Counted from the first letter of the stretch, positions 44,671 through 53,420 are shown. The stretch is 64,000 nucleotides of DNA from Acidobacteriota bacterium (GCA_014584695.1 JACTMI010000031.1:62001-126000); one strand, 5' to 3'. Notes: a model not told the origin generated them from the sequence alone. A program made the numbers and translations.

Positions 44671-45681
44671 ATGGCTCCTTCGACCGCCCCGCCCGAGCTG
44701 GATGCGGTGCTCGGGCTCGCCGAAGAGTTGCTCGATGCCGCGTACGAGCCGGCGCTCTGGCCGGCAGCGCTGGCCCGCCTGGCGAGCGATCTCGGCTGCG
44801 AGCGGGCGCTGCTGCTGCGTGCGGAGGGGGTGCGCCGGGTGGTGCTCGCCACCAGCGATCTCGATCCCGGCGAGGTCCGCCGGCTGGCCGGCCGGCGCGC
44901 CGACCCGGAGGTGGAGCAGCGGCTGGTGCTCCCGCCGCGCCACCGCGAGGTCGGCCTCGGGGTCGACCCGGCGCTGCGCCTGCTGCTCGATCGCGCCGAG
45001 CTCGAACCGGCCGCGACGGAGCGGCTGCGACGGGTGGGACCCCTGGTGGCCAAGGCTTGGCGGCTGACCGACACGCTCGCCGCCAGCCGGCGCCACCAGT
45101 CCTGGAATCCGGTGGTGCTCGATCGGCTGGCGACCGGCGTCCTGGTGCTCGACGCCGCGGGGCGAGTGCTGCAGGCCAACGGCGCGGCGCGGCGGCAGCT
45201 CGGGACGCAGGGCGAGCTCGCGATCGAGCGCGGCCAGCTGCGCGCGGCCGCGATCGGATTCCAGCGCTCGCTCGCCGAGCTGCTGGCGCGCGCGGCGCGC
45301 TTCGAGGGCCGCGGCGTCGCCACCGAGTCGGTGCTGCTGCCGCGCGAGGCGCCCTGGGGACCGCTCGAGATGCTGATCGTCGCCTCACCGCGCTTCGCCG
45401 ACGCGGACCCAACCGCGGTCGCCGTCGCCCTGCTGTTCGATCCCCGGCGCGAGGAGGAGAACCCCGCCGTGGTCCTGGCGCGGCGCCATCACCTGAGTTT
45501 CGAGGAGACCCAGGTCGTTTCGCTGCTCCTGCGCGGGCGCGACATCCCGGAGATCGCGGCCGCGCTCGACGTCCCCGGCGAGGCCGTCGCGGCCTGCCTG
45601 CGCAATCTCTACGAGCAGGTCGGCACCACCCGTCAGGTCGAGCTGGTCAAGCTGCTGCTCGCGCGCGCCGCGCCGGCCTGA
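44671..45681 (+). CDS. LuxR-type helix-turn-helix regulator
   Basis: 336 residues from the ATG at 44671; the track start 34 codons earlier falls in the terminator region. The C-terminal 65 residues form a LuxR DNA-binding domain (LSFEETQVVSLLLRGRDIPEIAAALDVPGEAVAACLRNLYEQVGTTRQVELVKLLLA), with DIPEIAAALDVPGEAVAACLRNLY as the helix-turn-helix. The central region (VVLDRLATGVLVLDAAGRVLQANGAARRQL) has the outline of a PAS-like sensor, and the N-terminal helical part is unassigned. It probably responds to an internal signal; the ligand and targets are unknown. Confidence 0.8.
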   Translation: MAPSTAPPELDAVLGLAEELLDAAYEPALWPAALARLASDLGCERALLLRAEGVRRVVLATSDLDPGEVRRLAGRRADPEVEQRLVLPPRHREVGLGVDPALRLLLDRAELEPAATERLRRVGPLVAKAWRLTDTLAASRRHQSWNPVVLDRLATGVLVLDAAGRVLQANGAARRQLGTQGELAIERGQLRAAAIGFQRSLAELLARAARFEGRGVATESVLLPREAPWGPLEMLIVASPRFADADPTAVAVALLFDPRREEENPAVVLARRHHLSFEETQVVSLLLRGRDIPEIAAALDVPGEAVAACLRNLYEQVGTTRQVELVKLLLARAAPA

Positions 45682-45825
45682 ACCCGCCGCCGCGCGCTCG
45701 CGCTCCGACCGGAGCGGCCCCGTCAGCGCCGGAACCGCCCGTGCGAATCGGCTGGCACCTCGCGGCTGCGCGTGCGAATCGGCTGGCACTTTGGGGCTGC
45801 ACTTTGCGGCTAAGCTCCGGGCGGT
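45682..45825 (+). repeat. 31-base tandem repeat in short intergenic region
   Basis: Within this gap the word cgtgcgaatcggctggcac occurs twice (45740-45758 and 45771-45789), with partial similarity in the following bases, giving a 31-base period. Just after it, ctgcac and gcggct words repeat. It precedes the VanZ-like gene and could hold its promoter region. Confidence 0.6.
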
Positions 45826-46401
45826 ATGGCGACCTCGAGGCAGCGGCGGCTCTGGCTCCTCGCGGGGGTCTACCTCGCCGCCATTTACGGCTCGCTCTAC
45901 CCGCTGCAGTTCGCCCTCGACGCGCTGCGCGCGCGCGGCCTGCTGCGGATCTCGATCGCCGCGGTGTTCCTGGGTGGGGCGGCGCTCGCCGTGGCGTGGG
46001 GGTGGCGCCGCCGCTGGCGGCCGGCGCAGTGGGGGGTGGCGGCCGTGGGCGCCGGGCTGTTCGCCGCCATCGCCACGCGCTTCGACGTCATTCAGGAGCG
46101 TCTCCACCTGGTCGAGTACGGTTTGCTTGCCGGGCTGCTGCGCGAGGCGTGGCGAGCGCGCTGGGCGGAGCCGGAAGGCGGTCTCCCGCCGCGCCGCCGC
46201 TGGACCGCCGCCGCCGCCGCGCTGGCTACGACCGCCGCCGCCGGCTGGCTCGACGAAGGGATCCAGTGGCTGCTGCCGAATCGGGTCTACGATCTACGGG
46301 ACGTCGTGCTCAACGCCGCCTCGGGGCTCCTGGCGCTCGCCGTGCTCGAGGCGATCGAGAGCGTCGGCGGATCCGAGCGGCCGGGGGCAGGCGCGCGATG
46401 A
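45826..46401 (+). CDS. VanZ-like membrane protein
   Basis: 191 residues with an N-terminal membrane helix (LWLLAGVYLAAIYGSLYPLQF) and three more further on. The VanZ signature is DVIQERLHLVEYGLLAGLL followed later by LDEGIQWLLPNRVYDLRDVVLNAASG. VanZ-family proteins are membrane proteins of unclear biochemical role, named after a teicoplanin resistance factor. It overlaps the next gene by four bases (ATGA), so the two are coupled. Confidence 0.85.
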   Translation: MATSRQRRLWLLAGVYLAAIYGSLYPLQFALDALRARGLLRISIAAVFLGGAALAVAWGWRRRWRPAQWGVAAVGAGLFAAIATRFDVIQERLHLVEYGLLAGLLREAWRARWAEPEGGLPPRRRWTAAAAALATTAAAGWLDEGIQWLLPNRVYDLRDVVLNAASGLLALAVLEAIESVGGSERPGAGAR

Positions 46402-47663
46402 ACGAGCAGGAGGTCCTGATCCGGCTGGCGGTGGGCGCGCTCGGCGGCCTCGCGGTCGGCATCGAGCGGGAGTGGTCGGCGCGGCGGGAGCGCGACCACA
46501 GCCGCTTCGGCGGCGTGCGGACCTTCCTGCTGCTCGGGCTTCTCGGCGGCTTGGCCGCGCTCCTGCTGTCCGGCCCGGCGCCGGTGGCCGGGCTGGTGAT
46601 CCTGGGCGGCGGCGTCCTCCTGGTGGCGATCGCCTACCTGGTCTCCGCCTGGCGCGGCACCATCGACGCCACGACGGAGGTCGCGGGGGTCGTGGTCCTC
46701 GCCGCCGGCGCGCTCGCGGGCGCTGGTTTGCTGGCGGTGGCGAGCGCGGTCTTCGCCGGCACCGCGCTGGTGCTGGTCGAGAAGAGCCGGATGCACGCCG
46801 CGGTCGAGCGCCTGCAGTCGGCCGAGCTCGAGGCCGGCGCCCATTTCGCCGTGCTCGCGCTGGTGGTCCTGCCGCTGCTGCCGGCCGGTCCGTTCGGCCC
46901 GGGCCCGGGGATCGAGCCGCGGAAGCTCTGGGCGTTGGTCCTGCTCTTCGCCGGCATCTCCTTCGCCGGGTACGTCGCCCTGCGGGTGGCCGGGCCGGAG
47001 CGGGGCCTGGGGCTCGCCGGGCTGCTCGGCGGCCTGGTCTCCTCGACCGCCGTGACGCTCAACTTCTCGCGCGACAGCCGCCGCCGGCCGGAGCTCGGCC
47101 GGGCGCTCGGTCGGGGCGTGCTCGCCGCCTCGGCCGTGATGCCGGTCCGGGTGCTGGCGCTGTCGGCGGTCGTCCACGCGCCGGTGGCGCGCGCGCTAGC
47201 GCTGCCGGTGTTGCCGAGCGTCGCGCTCGGCGCCGGGGTGGTCGCCTGGGCGCTGCGGCGCCGGCGCGGCGCCGCCGCGCAGCTGACCCCGCCCGCGGCT
47301 CCGGCGCCACCGGACAACCCACTCCGGCTGCGCGCCGCGATCCAGATGACGCTGCTGTTCATCGTCGTGCTCTGGCTGCTCGCCGCCGTCCGCGAGCGCT
47401 TCGGCGAGGGGGGAGTGGTCGGCTCGGCCGCACTGCTCGGCTTGACCGACCTCGACGCCCTGACCTACTCGGCGAGCCGCCTGGCGGCCACCGACGGCAC
47501 GGCGGCGGCCGCGGCGCGCGCGCTGCTGGTCGGCATGCTCTCGAACTCGTTGTTCAAGGCCGCCTTGGCAGCCGGTCTGGGTGGCGGCGCCTACCGCCGC
47601 TTCGCCGCCGCCGGTTTCCTCGCCTACGCGCTCGCGCTCGGCCTCGGCCTGCTGCTCATCTGA
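46398..47663 (+). CDS. MgtC/DUF4010-type membrane protein
   Basis: 421 residues, found at the end of a long spurious frame. The N-terminus EQEVLIRLAVGALGGLAVGIEREW and FGGVRTFLLLGLLGGLAALL match the MgtC/SapB N-terminal domain, and the C-terminal half (LAGLLGGLVSSTAVTLNFSR and later LLGLTDLDALTYSASRLA) is the DUF4010 domain. About ten membrane helices are visible. The function of this combined family is not established; MgtC proteins are linked to magnesium limitation and ATP synthase control in pathogens. It is coupled with the VanZ-like gene. Confidence 0.88.
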   Translation: MNEQEVLIRLAVGALGGLAVGIEREWSARRERDHSRFGGVRTFLLLGLLGGLAALLLSGPAPVAGLVILGGGVLLVAIAYLVSAWRGTIDATTEVAGVVVLAAGALAGAGLLAVASAVFAGTALVLVEKSRMHAAVERLQSAELEAGAHFAVLALVVLPLLPAGPFGPGPGIEPRKLWALVLLFAGISFAGYVALRVAGPERGLGLAGLLGGLVSSTAVTLNFSRDSRRRPELGRALGRGVLAASAVMPVRVLALSAVVHAPVARALALPVLPSVALGAGVVAWALRRRRGAAAQLTPPAAPAPPDNPLRLRAAIQMTLLFIVVLWLLAAVRERFGEGGVVGSAALLGLTDLDALTYSASRLAATDGTAAAAARALLVGMLSNSLFKAALAAGLGGGAYRRFAAAGFLAYALALGLGLLLI

Positions 47664-47720
47664 GCGCCAACTCCCCGGAATCTCCACGCCGCCCCCAAGA
47701 TCACCCAGAAACCGAGGGTT

Positions 47721-47806
47721 GGAGCGAGCCGCGAGGCTCGCGACCGCGGCGGGGTGAGGCCAGCGGATTGACTCCGCTGGCCGAGGGGAGGGCGCGAGCC
47801 CTCCCC
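47721..47806 (+). repeat. 86-base triple-hairpin element, copy 1
   Basis: An 86-base unit that recurs identically 116 bases later. It folds into three consecutive stem-loops: gcgagcc/ggctcgc with loop GCGA (47724-47741), a ten-pair stem ggccagcgga/tccgctggcc with loop ttgac (47758-47782), and ggggagggc/gccctcccc with loop GCGA (47785-47806). GNRA tetraloops appear only if the plus strand is the RNA, which suggests an orientation. No coding frame of interest spans it and it has no T-run. Confidence 0.8.
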
Positions 47807-47836
47807 AGTGAAGACGCTGCCGTTGGCAGGATCCCC

Positions 47837-47922
47837 GGAGCGAGCCGCGAGGCTCGCGACCGCGGCGGGGTGAGGCCAGCGGATTGACTCCGCTGGCCGA
47901 GGGGAGGGCGCGAGCCCTCCCC
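47837..47922 (+). repeat. 86-base triple-hairpin element, copy 2
   Basis: Base-for-base identical to copy 1, with hairpins at 47840-47857, 47874-47898 and 47901-47922, separated from it by a 30-base spacer that has its own small hairpin (tgcc-gtt-ggca). It ends 87 bases before the LamG gene. Confidence 0.8.
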
Positions 47923-48009
47923 TGTGAGATCGATCCGACTGCCGACTTCACGGCGGGGGCGGCGAGGAGCTGCTAGGTTCGGGTCACGATCAACTCCCCG
48001 GAGGTTCCC

Positions 48010-49065
48010 ATGTCGAACACTCGAGCTCGCCCGTCGCTCCTCGCTCTCGTCGCCGCGTGCGCGCTGATGTTGCCGGTGGCCGGCGCCGAGGCCCAGCCCT
48101 TCAACGCCTGGATGACCCTCGCGGGTCACCCCAGCCACGGCTACATCGAGGTCGCCTCCGCGGCCGCGCTGAACCCGACCGCCGGCTTCACCTTCGAGGC
48201 CTGGGTGAATCTCGCCGACACCGGCGGCGGCTGCAGCTCGATTGCCGGCAAGAACTGGCAGGAGAGCTGGTGGGTGGGCATCTGCGGCACGACGCTGCGC
48301 TCTTACCTCAAAGGCAGCGGGACCAACTACACCATCGGCACGGTGCCGGCCGGCGAGTGGACGCACATCGCCGTGACCTGGGACGGCGCCACCCGGCGCC
48401 ACTACGTCAACGGCGAGCTCGCCGGCAGCCAGGCCCTCGCAGGACCGCTGCCGACCAGCGCCGCTCCCGTGCGGCTCGGCAGCGACGTCGCCTGGCAGTT
48501 CACCCCGGCCGGCGCCATGGACGAGGTGCGACTCTGGAGCGTGGCGCGTAGCGTCGAGGAGATTCGCGCGGCGATCAACCAGCCGATCCAAGCCGCGGAG
48601 CCGGGCCTGATCGCGGTCTGGGCGCTCGACGCCACGCCGGAAGACGTGGTCGGTCCCCACGACGGCACGGTCGGCGGCACCGGGGTGGGGGCCCTGACCT
48701 TCCCGGTGGCGATCGGTTGCAGCAGCACCGACGAGATCCTCTGCGTTCGCGACCGCTTCGCGATCTCGGCCAGCTGGCGGGACCACGAGGACACCACCGG
48801 CGCCGCCCAGGTGGTGCCGTTCCAGACCGACGAGTCGGGGCTGTTCACCTTCTTCGCGCCGACCAACTGGGAGATCCAGGTCAAGGTGCTCGACGGCTGC
48901 GGATTGAACGACCGCTACTGGGTCTTCTCGGCGGCGACGACCAACGTCTTCTACCGGATGGAGGTCCTCGACGTCGAGGGCGGCGCCAACAAGATCTACT
49001 TCAACTACCCCGGGCCGCCGGCCCCCGCCGTCACCGACGTCAACGCGTTCGCGACCTGCCCGTAG
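48010..49065 (+). CDS. Secreted LamG-domain protein with acidobacterial-type C-terminal domain
   Basis: 351 residues. Signal peptide MSNTRARPSLLALVAACALMLPVAGAEA, then a LamG/concanavalin-like domain with WIEV/HGYIEV strands, FTFEAWVNLADTGG, and the metal-site-like WTHIAVTWDGATRRHYVNG and MDEVRLWSVARS motifs. The last 110 residues (CVRDRFAISASWRDHEDTTGAAQVVPFQTDESGLFTFFAPTNWEIQVKVLDGCGLNDRYWVFSAATTNVFYRMEV) match a C-terminal domain that I recall from many secreted acidobacterial proteins; its role is unknown. The protein is likely extracellular and carbohydrate-binding or adhesive. Confidence 0.82.
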   Translation: MSNTRARPSLLALVAACALMLPVAGAEAQPFNAWMTLAGHPSHGYIEVASAAALNPTAGFTFEAWVNLADTGGGCSSIAGKNWQESWWVGICGTTLRSYLKGSGTNYTIGTVPAGEWTHIAVTWDGATRRHYVNGELAGSQALAGPLPTSAAPVRLGSDVAWQFTPAGAMDEVRLWSVARSVEEIRAAINQPIQAAEPGLIAVWALDATPEDVVGPHDGTVGGTGVGALTFPVAIGCSSTDEILCVRDRFAISASWRDHEDTTGAAQVVPFQTDESGLFTFFAPTNWEIQVKVLDGCGLNDRYWVFSAATTNVFYRMEVLDVEGGANKIYFNYPGPPAPAVTDVNAFATCP

Positions 49066-49079
49066 CGGCGGCCGCCGCT
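49064..49079 (+). other. 16-base perfect palindrome between convergent genes
   Basis: agcggcggccgccgct overlaps the stop codon of the LamG gene and lies just before the end of the minus-strand gene. It could form a cruciform or a short bidirectional stem, but it has no loop and no T-run, so a terminator role is doubtful. Confidence 0.3.
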
Positions 49080-49849
49080 CAGAGCGCGCCGCGGTCGATC
49101 TCTTCGGGTTCGTCGGCGAAGCGGACGATCACGGCGCGCACGCCCGACTCTCCCCAGGCGCCCTCGCCGAGCAACCAGCGGCGGACGAAGGTGGCGACGG
49201 TGGCGCGCGCGGGCTCGCGCGCCAGCGCGACCCGGCGCGGGTCGGCGGCCAGCCGCGACAGCGTCGGCGTCAGCTCGCGCTCGAAGGCGGCCAGCTGCGC
49301 GCTGGCGTCGAAGCGGAGCCAGCCGCTCTCGGCCCGCTTCTCCATCCGGTCGGTGTGGATCGCGGGCGGCAGCGACGGGCGCAGCGGCGGCGCTTCGACC
49401 GTGCAGATGCCCGCCGCGATCGAAATCCGCCAGGGCTCGTCGAAGCGCAGGTGGTAGCGGTAGGTGACCGGCACGCGGATCTCGACCGTGGTCGTGCCGA
49501 GCGGCAACAGGTCCCAGAACGCCCGCCGCTCGTCGGCGCGCGACAGGATCTCGGCGCTCTCGGCCACCGCCACTTCCAGCCGCCCGGCGCCGGCTGGCGC
49601 GAAGTCGGGCAGCGAGGAGAAGAAGCGTTCGGTCACCGTGCCGGTGCGGAAGGCCCGCGCCAGCCGCTCGGCGGCCGCGGCGACCGCGCGCGGCCCCTCG
49701 GCCGCCGCCTGGCCCCAGCGCTCGAGCCGCGCGAACAGCAACGCGAGCAGGATCAGCGCCGTCAGCAGCGCGGTCACGAGCAGCAGCGGCCCGCGCGGCC
49801 AGCCACTCGCCGGCCGTGGCGGTCGCGTGCGCGGGCGCGGAGATTCCAT
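49079..49849 (-). CDS. Membrane-anchored protein, possible DUF4230
   Basis: 256 residues. A Pro/Arg-rich N-terminus is followed by one membrane helix (LLLVTALLTALILLALLFARL, about residues 22-43), then a beta-rich domain with VEIRVPVTYRYHLRFDEPWRISIAAGICTVEAPPLRPSLPP. The RVPVxYRYHL pattern resembles DUF4230, a periplasmic or surface domain of unknown function, though the match is not certain. It sits 27 bases downstream of the AAA+ ATPase gene on the same strand, which suggests a shared transcript. Confidence 0.65.
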   Translation of the reverse strand: MESPRPRTRPPRPASGWPRGPLLLVTALLTALILLALLFARLERWGQAAAEGPRAVAAAAERLARAFRTGTVTERFFSSLPDFAPAGAGRLEVAVAESAEILSRADERRAFWDLLPLGTTTVEIRVPVTYRYHLRFDEPWRISIAAGICTVEAPPLRPSLPPAIHTDRMEKRAESGWLRFDASAQLAAFERELTPTLSRLAADPRRVALAREPARATVATFVRRWLLGEGAWGESGVRAVIVRFADEPEEIDRGAL

Positions 49850-49876
49850 CGCGGGCCCGGGCTCGCGGCGCCGGCC

Positions 49877-51694
49877 TCAGCCGATCCGCGCCCGCAGCTC
49901 CGCGATGCGGGCGCGGACGCGGTCGAGAGAGAGGTCGTGGTACTTGGGCGGCAGGAAGCGGGCGTCGGTGCACTCCTCGACCGCCAGGAGATCCATCAGC
50001 TCGAGCCGCTCGCCGTAGGCCGAGGGGCGCGCCTCGGCGAAGACTTCGTCCAAGATCTCGCCGATCGGCCGCGGCGTATCGTTGGCGCTCGCCAGGGCGT
50101 GGAGCCGGCCGGCGCGCACCAGCAGCGCCTCCATCTCGTTGCCGCCGAGCTCGCGGCCGAGCGCGGCGGCCGGGAAGTCGCCGGCGCCGGCGTCGACCTT
50201 GAGCTTCTTCGCCATGATGCGGAACAGCTCGCGGCGGCCGTCGTCGTCCTGCGGCGGGAAGAGCGGGATGTGGACGTCGAGTCGCCCCTGACGCTTGAGG
50301 TCGACCTCGAGCAGGTCGGGCCGAGAGGTGGCGAAGACCCAGACGATCTTGCCCCGGTTCTTGGTGTCGGCCATCTCCTGGGCGAGCATGGAGTAGATGC
50401 GGCCCGACAGGCCTGAGTCGCCGACGCCGCCCTCGCGCTTGCCGGTGGCTTGATCGGCCTCGTCGACGAACACCACCACCTGGCCGAGCGCCTTGAGGAC
50501 GCGGAAGATGGTCTCGAGGTTGCCCTCGGTGGCGCCGACCCACTTGTCGCGGAAGTTCTTGATCTCGACCATCGGCACGCCGAGCTCGCCCGCCCAGCAC
50601 TCGACCAGGAACGTCTTGCCGGTGCCGATCCGGCCGGTGATCAGGTAGCCCATCGGCAGGGCGCGGGTGGCGCCCGCCTTGAGCAGCCGCGCGTCCTCGC
50701 GCAGCCAGCTCTTGGCGGCGTCGTGGCCGGCCACCTGGTCGAGATCGAAGGGCGACTCGACGAACTCGAGCAGGCCCTGGCACTCCTTCTCGATCAGCTC
50801 CTTCTTGATCGCGGAGAGCTCGCGCGTGGTGAGCCGGTCGCCGGTGCCGACGGTGCGCAGCAGGAGCGAGCGCACGTTGGCGCGCGACAGGCCGACCAGC
50901 TTGGGCGCCATCGCGGCGACCGGCAGCTCGCAGCGCTCGGCGCCCTCCGGGATGCCGGCGAGCGCGGCGCCCGCGAACTCGACCATCTCGGCCTCGTTCG
51001 GCAACGTCAGCGCGAGCTTGGCGGCGAACGGGTTCTCGACCACCTGCCGGTGCAGGTCGTTGAGGTTCGGCGCGATCAGGCAGGTGACCACCGGCGAGGC
51101 GGCGATCGCCGGATCGCTCGCCCAGTCGAGGACGCGGATCAGGTGCTCCGCCGGCTCGCCGGCGAGATAGAGCGCGTCGCCCCGCGGCACCAGGAACTGG
51201 GCGTGGTCGAGCACCACGGCCACGCGCACCGGGTCGGCGACGCGGCTGCCGTCCTCGAGCGCGCGCGTCCGGTGCAGACCGGCGCGGACGAAGCGATCGA
51301 CCAGCTCGAGCGCCCGCCGCGGTTCGCGCGGCAGCAGCTGGGCGCGCTCGAGCGCCGCGCCCGGGTCCTGCGCGTCGCGCGCGGTGCCGTCCGAGAAGGC
51401 GGTGCCCTGGAACGAATCGAAGACCTTGAGCCACTTCTGGAACAGCTCCGAGCCCTTGCGCACGCGCAGGCCCTTGCCGCGGTCGTAGAAGACCACCGCC
51501 TCGAACGGGGCGAACAGCGTCTCCTCCAGGAACTGGCGCAGCGGCACGAAGCGGGTCCCGCCCTCCGGCGCGGGCGCGGCGACCAGGTCGAGCACGTTGC
51601 CGTAGAGCAGGAACTGGGAGGACGCGCCGGAGACGAAGAGCCGGCGCATGGTCTCCGCCCAGGGCGGCAGCTGAGGCCTCGCGGGGCTCGTCAT
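49877..51694 (-). CDS. AAA+ ATPase
   Basis: 605 residues. A full AAA+ module occupies the middle: Walker A GRIGTGKTF (about 348), pore-loop-like MVEIKNFRDKWVGATEGN, Walker B VVVFVDEADQ, sensor 1 WVFATSRPD and an arginine finger region RQGRLDVHI. Before it lies a 320-residue region with a second, less typical nucleotide-binding outline (FLLYGNVLDLV, VVFYDRGKG, VRVAVVLDHAQFL). The KWVG pore loop and GSGL-type hinge suggest a protein-remodelling ATPase, related to the FtsH/ClpX-like side of the family. Substrate unknown. It starts 85 bases from the divergent glycosyltransferase gene. Confidence 0.85.
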   Translation of the reverse strand: MTSPARPQLPPWAETMRRLFVSGASSQFLLYGNVLDLVAAPAPEGGTRFVPLRQFLEETLFAPFEAVVFYDRGKGLRVRKGSELFQKWLKVFDSFQGTAFSDGTARDAQDPGAALERAQLLPREPRRALELVDRFVRAGLHRTRALEDGSRVADPVRVAVVLDHAQFLVPRGDALYLAGEPAEHLIRVLDWASDPAIAASPVVTCLIAPNLNDLHRQVVENPFAAKLALTLPNEAEMVEFAGAALAGIPEGAERCELPVAAMAPKLVGLSRANVRSLLLRTVGTGDRLTTRELSAIKKELIEKECQGLLEFVESPFDLDQVAGHDAAKSWLREDARLLKAGATRALPMGYLITGRIGTGKTFLVECWAGELGVPMVEIKNFRDKWVGATEGNLETIFRVLKALGQVVVFVDEADQATGKREGGVGDSGLSGRIYSMLAQEMADTKNRGKIVWVFATSRPDLLEVDLKRQGRLDVHIPLFPPQDDDGRRELFRIMAKKLKVDAGAGDFPAAALGRELGGNEMEALLVRAGRLHALASANDTPRPIGEILDEVFAEARPSAYGERLELMDLLAVEECTDARFLPPKYHDLSLDRVRARIAELRARIG

Positions 51695-51779
51695 CGGGCT
51701 GCGACACTAGCATCGGGCCGCCGGCGCGGGCGCGGCCGACGCGCTCTGCTACGCTCGCGCGCGCCGTCGGAAGCCGCCG

Positions 51780-53420
51780 TTGCCGAAACTCGCGCGCCGA
51801 AACCGCTCGCCGCCCGCCCGTCGCCGCGCCGCCTCTGCGTCCCCACCGTGGAGCGACGCGCGTTGGGCGCTCGTCCTGGGCGGCCTCGCGGCGCTGCTGC
51901 GCGTCCTCTTCCTGCTCTCGGGCGTCGATCGGAGCTGGCCCTACACCGCCTTCTACGAGGGGGACTCGGAGGCCTTCTTCCGTTTCGCCCGCGCGCTCCT
52001 CGCGGGCGAGCTCTACGATTCCGGGCTGCCGTTCCACCCGCCCGGCTTCGCTTTCCTGCTCGCCGGGCTCCACCTCGTGGTCGGCGCGGGTGGAGCGGGC
52101 GCGGCGGTGCCGCACCTCGCGGTCAAGGCGATCCTCGCCGGCCTTCTGGGCGGCGGCACGGTGGCGCTGCTGTTCCTGGCGGTCGCCCGGGCGCTCGGTC
52201 GCCCCGCCGCGATCGCCGCGGCGCTGCTCGCCGCCGGCCACTTCGGCCTCTACGTGCTCGCCGTCGCGCCGGTCGGCGACGGGCTCTATCAGGCGCTCCT
52301 GCTGGCCGCGATCGTCGTGCTGGTGCGGACGCTCGACGGCGGACGGCGGGCGCCGGCCGCTGGGCTCGTCGCGCTCGGGGCGCTCTGGGGGCTGCTCGCC
52401 CTGGTGCGCGCCGAGGGGATCGCGCACGGCGGCGCGCTGGCGGCGGTCGGGCTCTTCACCGCCTGGCGCGCGGGCCGTGGCGCCACCGGGAGCGCCGCGG
52501 CGGGGCCGGCCGTCCGGCTCCGGCGCTGGGGGTGGGTGCTCCTGGTCGCGGCGCTCGTCGTCGCGCCCTGGACGATCCGCAACGCCGTTCGCTTGGCGCA
52601 GGCCGAAGCCCGCCTCGGGGCGCGGCTGGTCGAGCCGCTGCCGCGCTTCGTGCCGGTCACCTTCTACGGTCCGCTGAACCTGGCGCTCGCCAACCACGCG
52701 GGCGCCGACGGCACCTTCTCGCGCGACGCGTTGCCCGAGCGCGGCGGGGCGGCGCGGCTCGACCTCTCGGATCCGGAGCACGTCCGCTTCGTCCTCCACG
52801 GCCACCGCCTGGCCGCCGACTGGATCGCCGACCACCCCGCGCAGTTCGGACGGCTGGTCCTGCGCAAGTGGGGGCTGGCGCTCGAAGCTCTACGCTTGGG
52901 CTGGACGCAGTGGAACTGGCCCGGCGGCCGCACCGGCGTGCGCCGCCCGGTGGACCTGTTCGTCCCCGACCGCGGCGTCGCGGCCTGGCTGCTGGTGCCG
53001 TGGATGGTGGCCGGAGTGGTGATCGCCGGACGCCGGGGGGCGGTGGGGCGCCGCTGGCTGGCCCTGGTCGGCGCGACGAGCGCGGTCACCTTCGTCGCCG
53101 TCGCGCTCTTTTTTGGCTACGCGCGCCTGGTGGTCGTGCTGCTGCCGCTCTGGTTGAGCTTCGGCGGGCTCGCGCTCGCCGCGGCGGGCCGCTGGGGGAG
53201 CGAGCGTTGGGCGGCGCGGCGATTCGAGCCGGCGACGCTGCGGCGGCTGGCCTGGGCGGCGGTCGCGCTGGTCGTCGCGCTGGAGCTTTACGGCGCGGTG
53301 CGCGGGCACCGGCTGGAGGCGACCGGCGCCACCGTGCCGGGCAGCGCCAAGCTGGATCGGGATCAGGAGATCCGCTTCCGGCCCCTGCCGCCATCCGAGC
53401 CGCCGCTCAAGGGGCGCTGA
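51780..53420 (+). CDS. GT39-like membrane glycosyltransferase
   Basis: 546 residues, TTG start. About eleven membrane helices are visible. The first periplasmic loop has the acidic motif FYEGDSEAFFRFARALLAG, with the Asp-Ser/Glu pair typical of dolichyl/undecaprenyl-phosphate-mannose and ArnT-like enzymes (GT-C fold), followed by HPPGFAFLLAGLHLVVG. Such enzymes move a sugar from a lipid carrier onto protein, lipid A or surface glycan in the periplasm. The acceptor is unknown. The end overlaps the convergent coiled-coil gene by 14 bases. Confidence 0.8.
   Translation: MPKLARRNRSPPARRRAASASPPWSDARWALVLGGLAALLRVLFLLSGVDRSWPYTAFYEGDSEAFFRFARALLAGELYDSGLPFHPPGFAFLLAGLHLVVGAGGAGAAVPHLAVKAILAGLLGGGTVALLFLAVARALGRPAAIAAALLAAGHFGLYVLAVAPVGDGLYQALLLAAIVVLVRTLDGGRRAPAAGLVALGALWGLLALVRAEGIAHGGALAAVGLFTAWRAGRGATGSAAAGPAVRLRRWGWVLLVAALVVAPWTIRNAVRLAQAEARLGARLVEPLPRFVPVTFYGPLNLALANHAGADGTFSRDALPERGGAARLDLSDPEHVRFVLHGHRLAADWIADHPAQFGRLVLRKWGLALEALRLGWTQWNWPGGRTGVRRPVDLFVPDRGVAAWLLVPWMVAGVVIAGRRGAVGRRWLALVGATSAVTFVAVALFFGYARLVVVLLPLWLSFGGLALAAAGRWGSERWAARRFEPATLRRLAWAAVALVVALELYGAVRGHRLEATGATVPGSAKLDRDQEIRFRPLPPSEPPLKGR

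Noticed and set aside
47721-47922. Triple hairpins as intrinsic terminators of the DUF4010-type gene
   Set aside because: No T-run follows any of the six stems.
47701-48786. 361-residue minus-strand frame across the hairpin repeats
   Set aside because: Antisense of the LamG gene and the repeats; repeated peptides come from the 86-base repeat, not from a protein.
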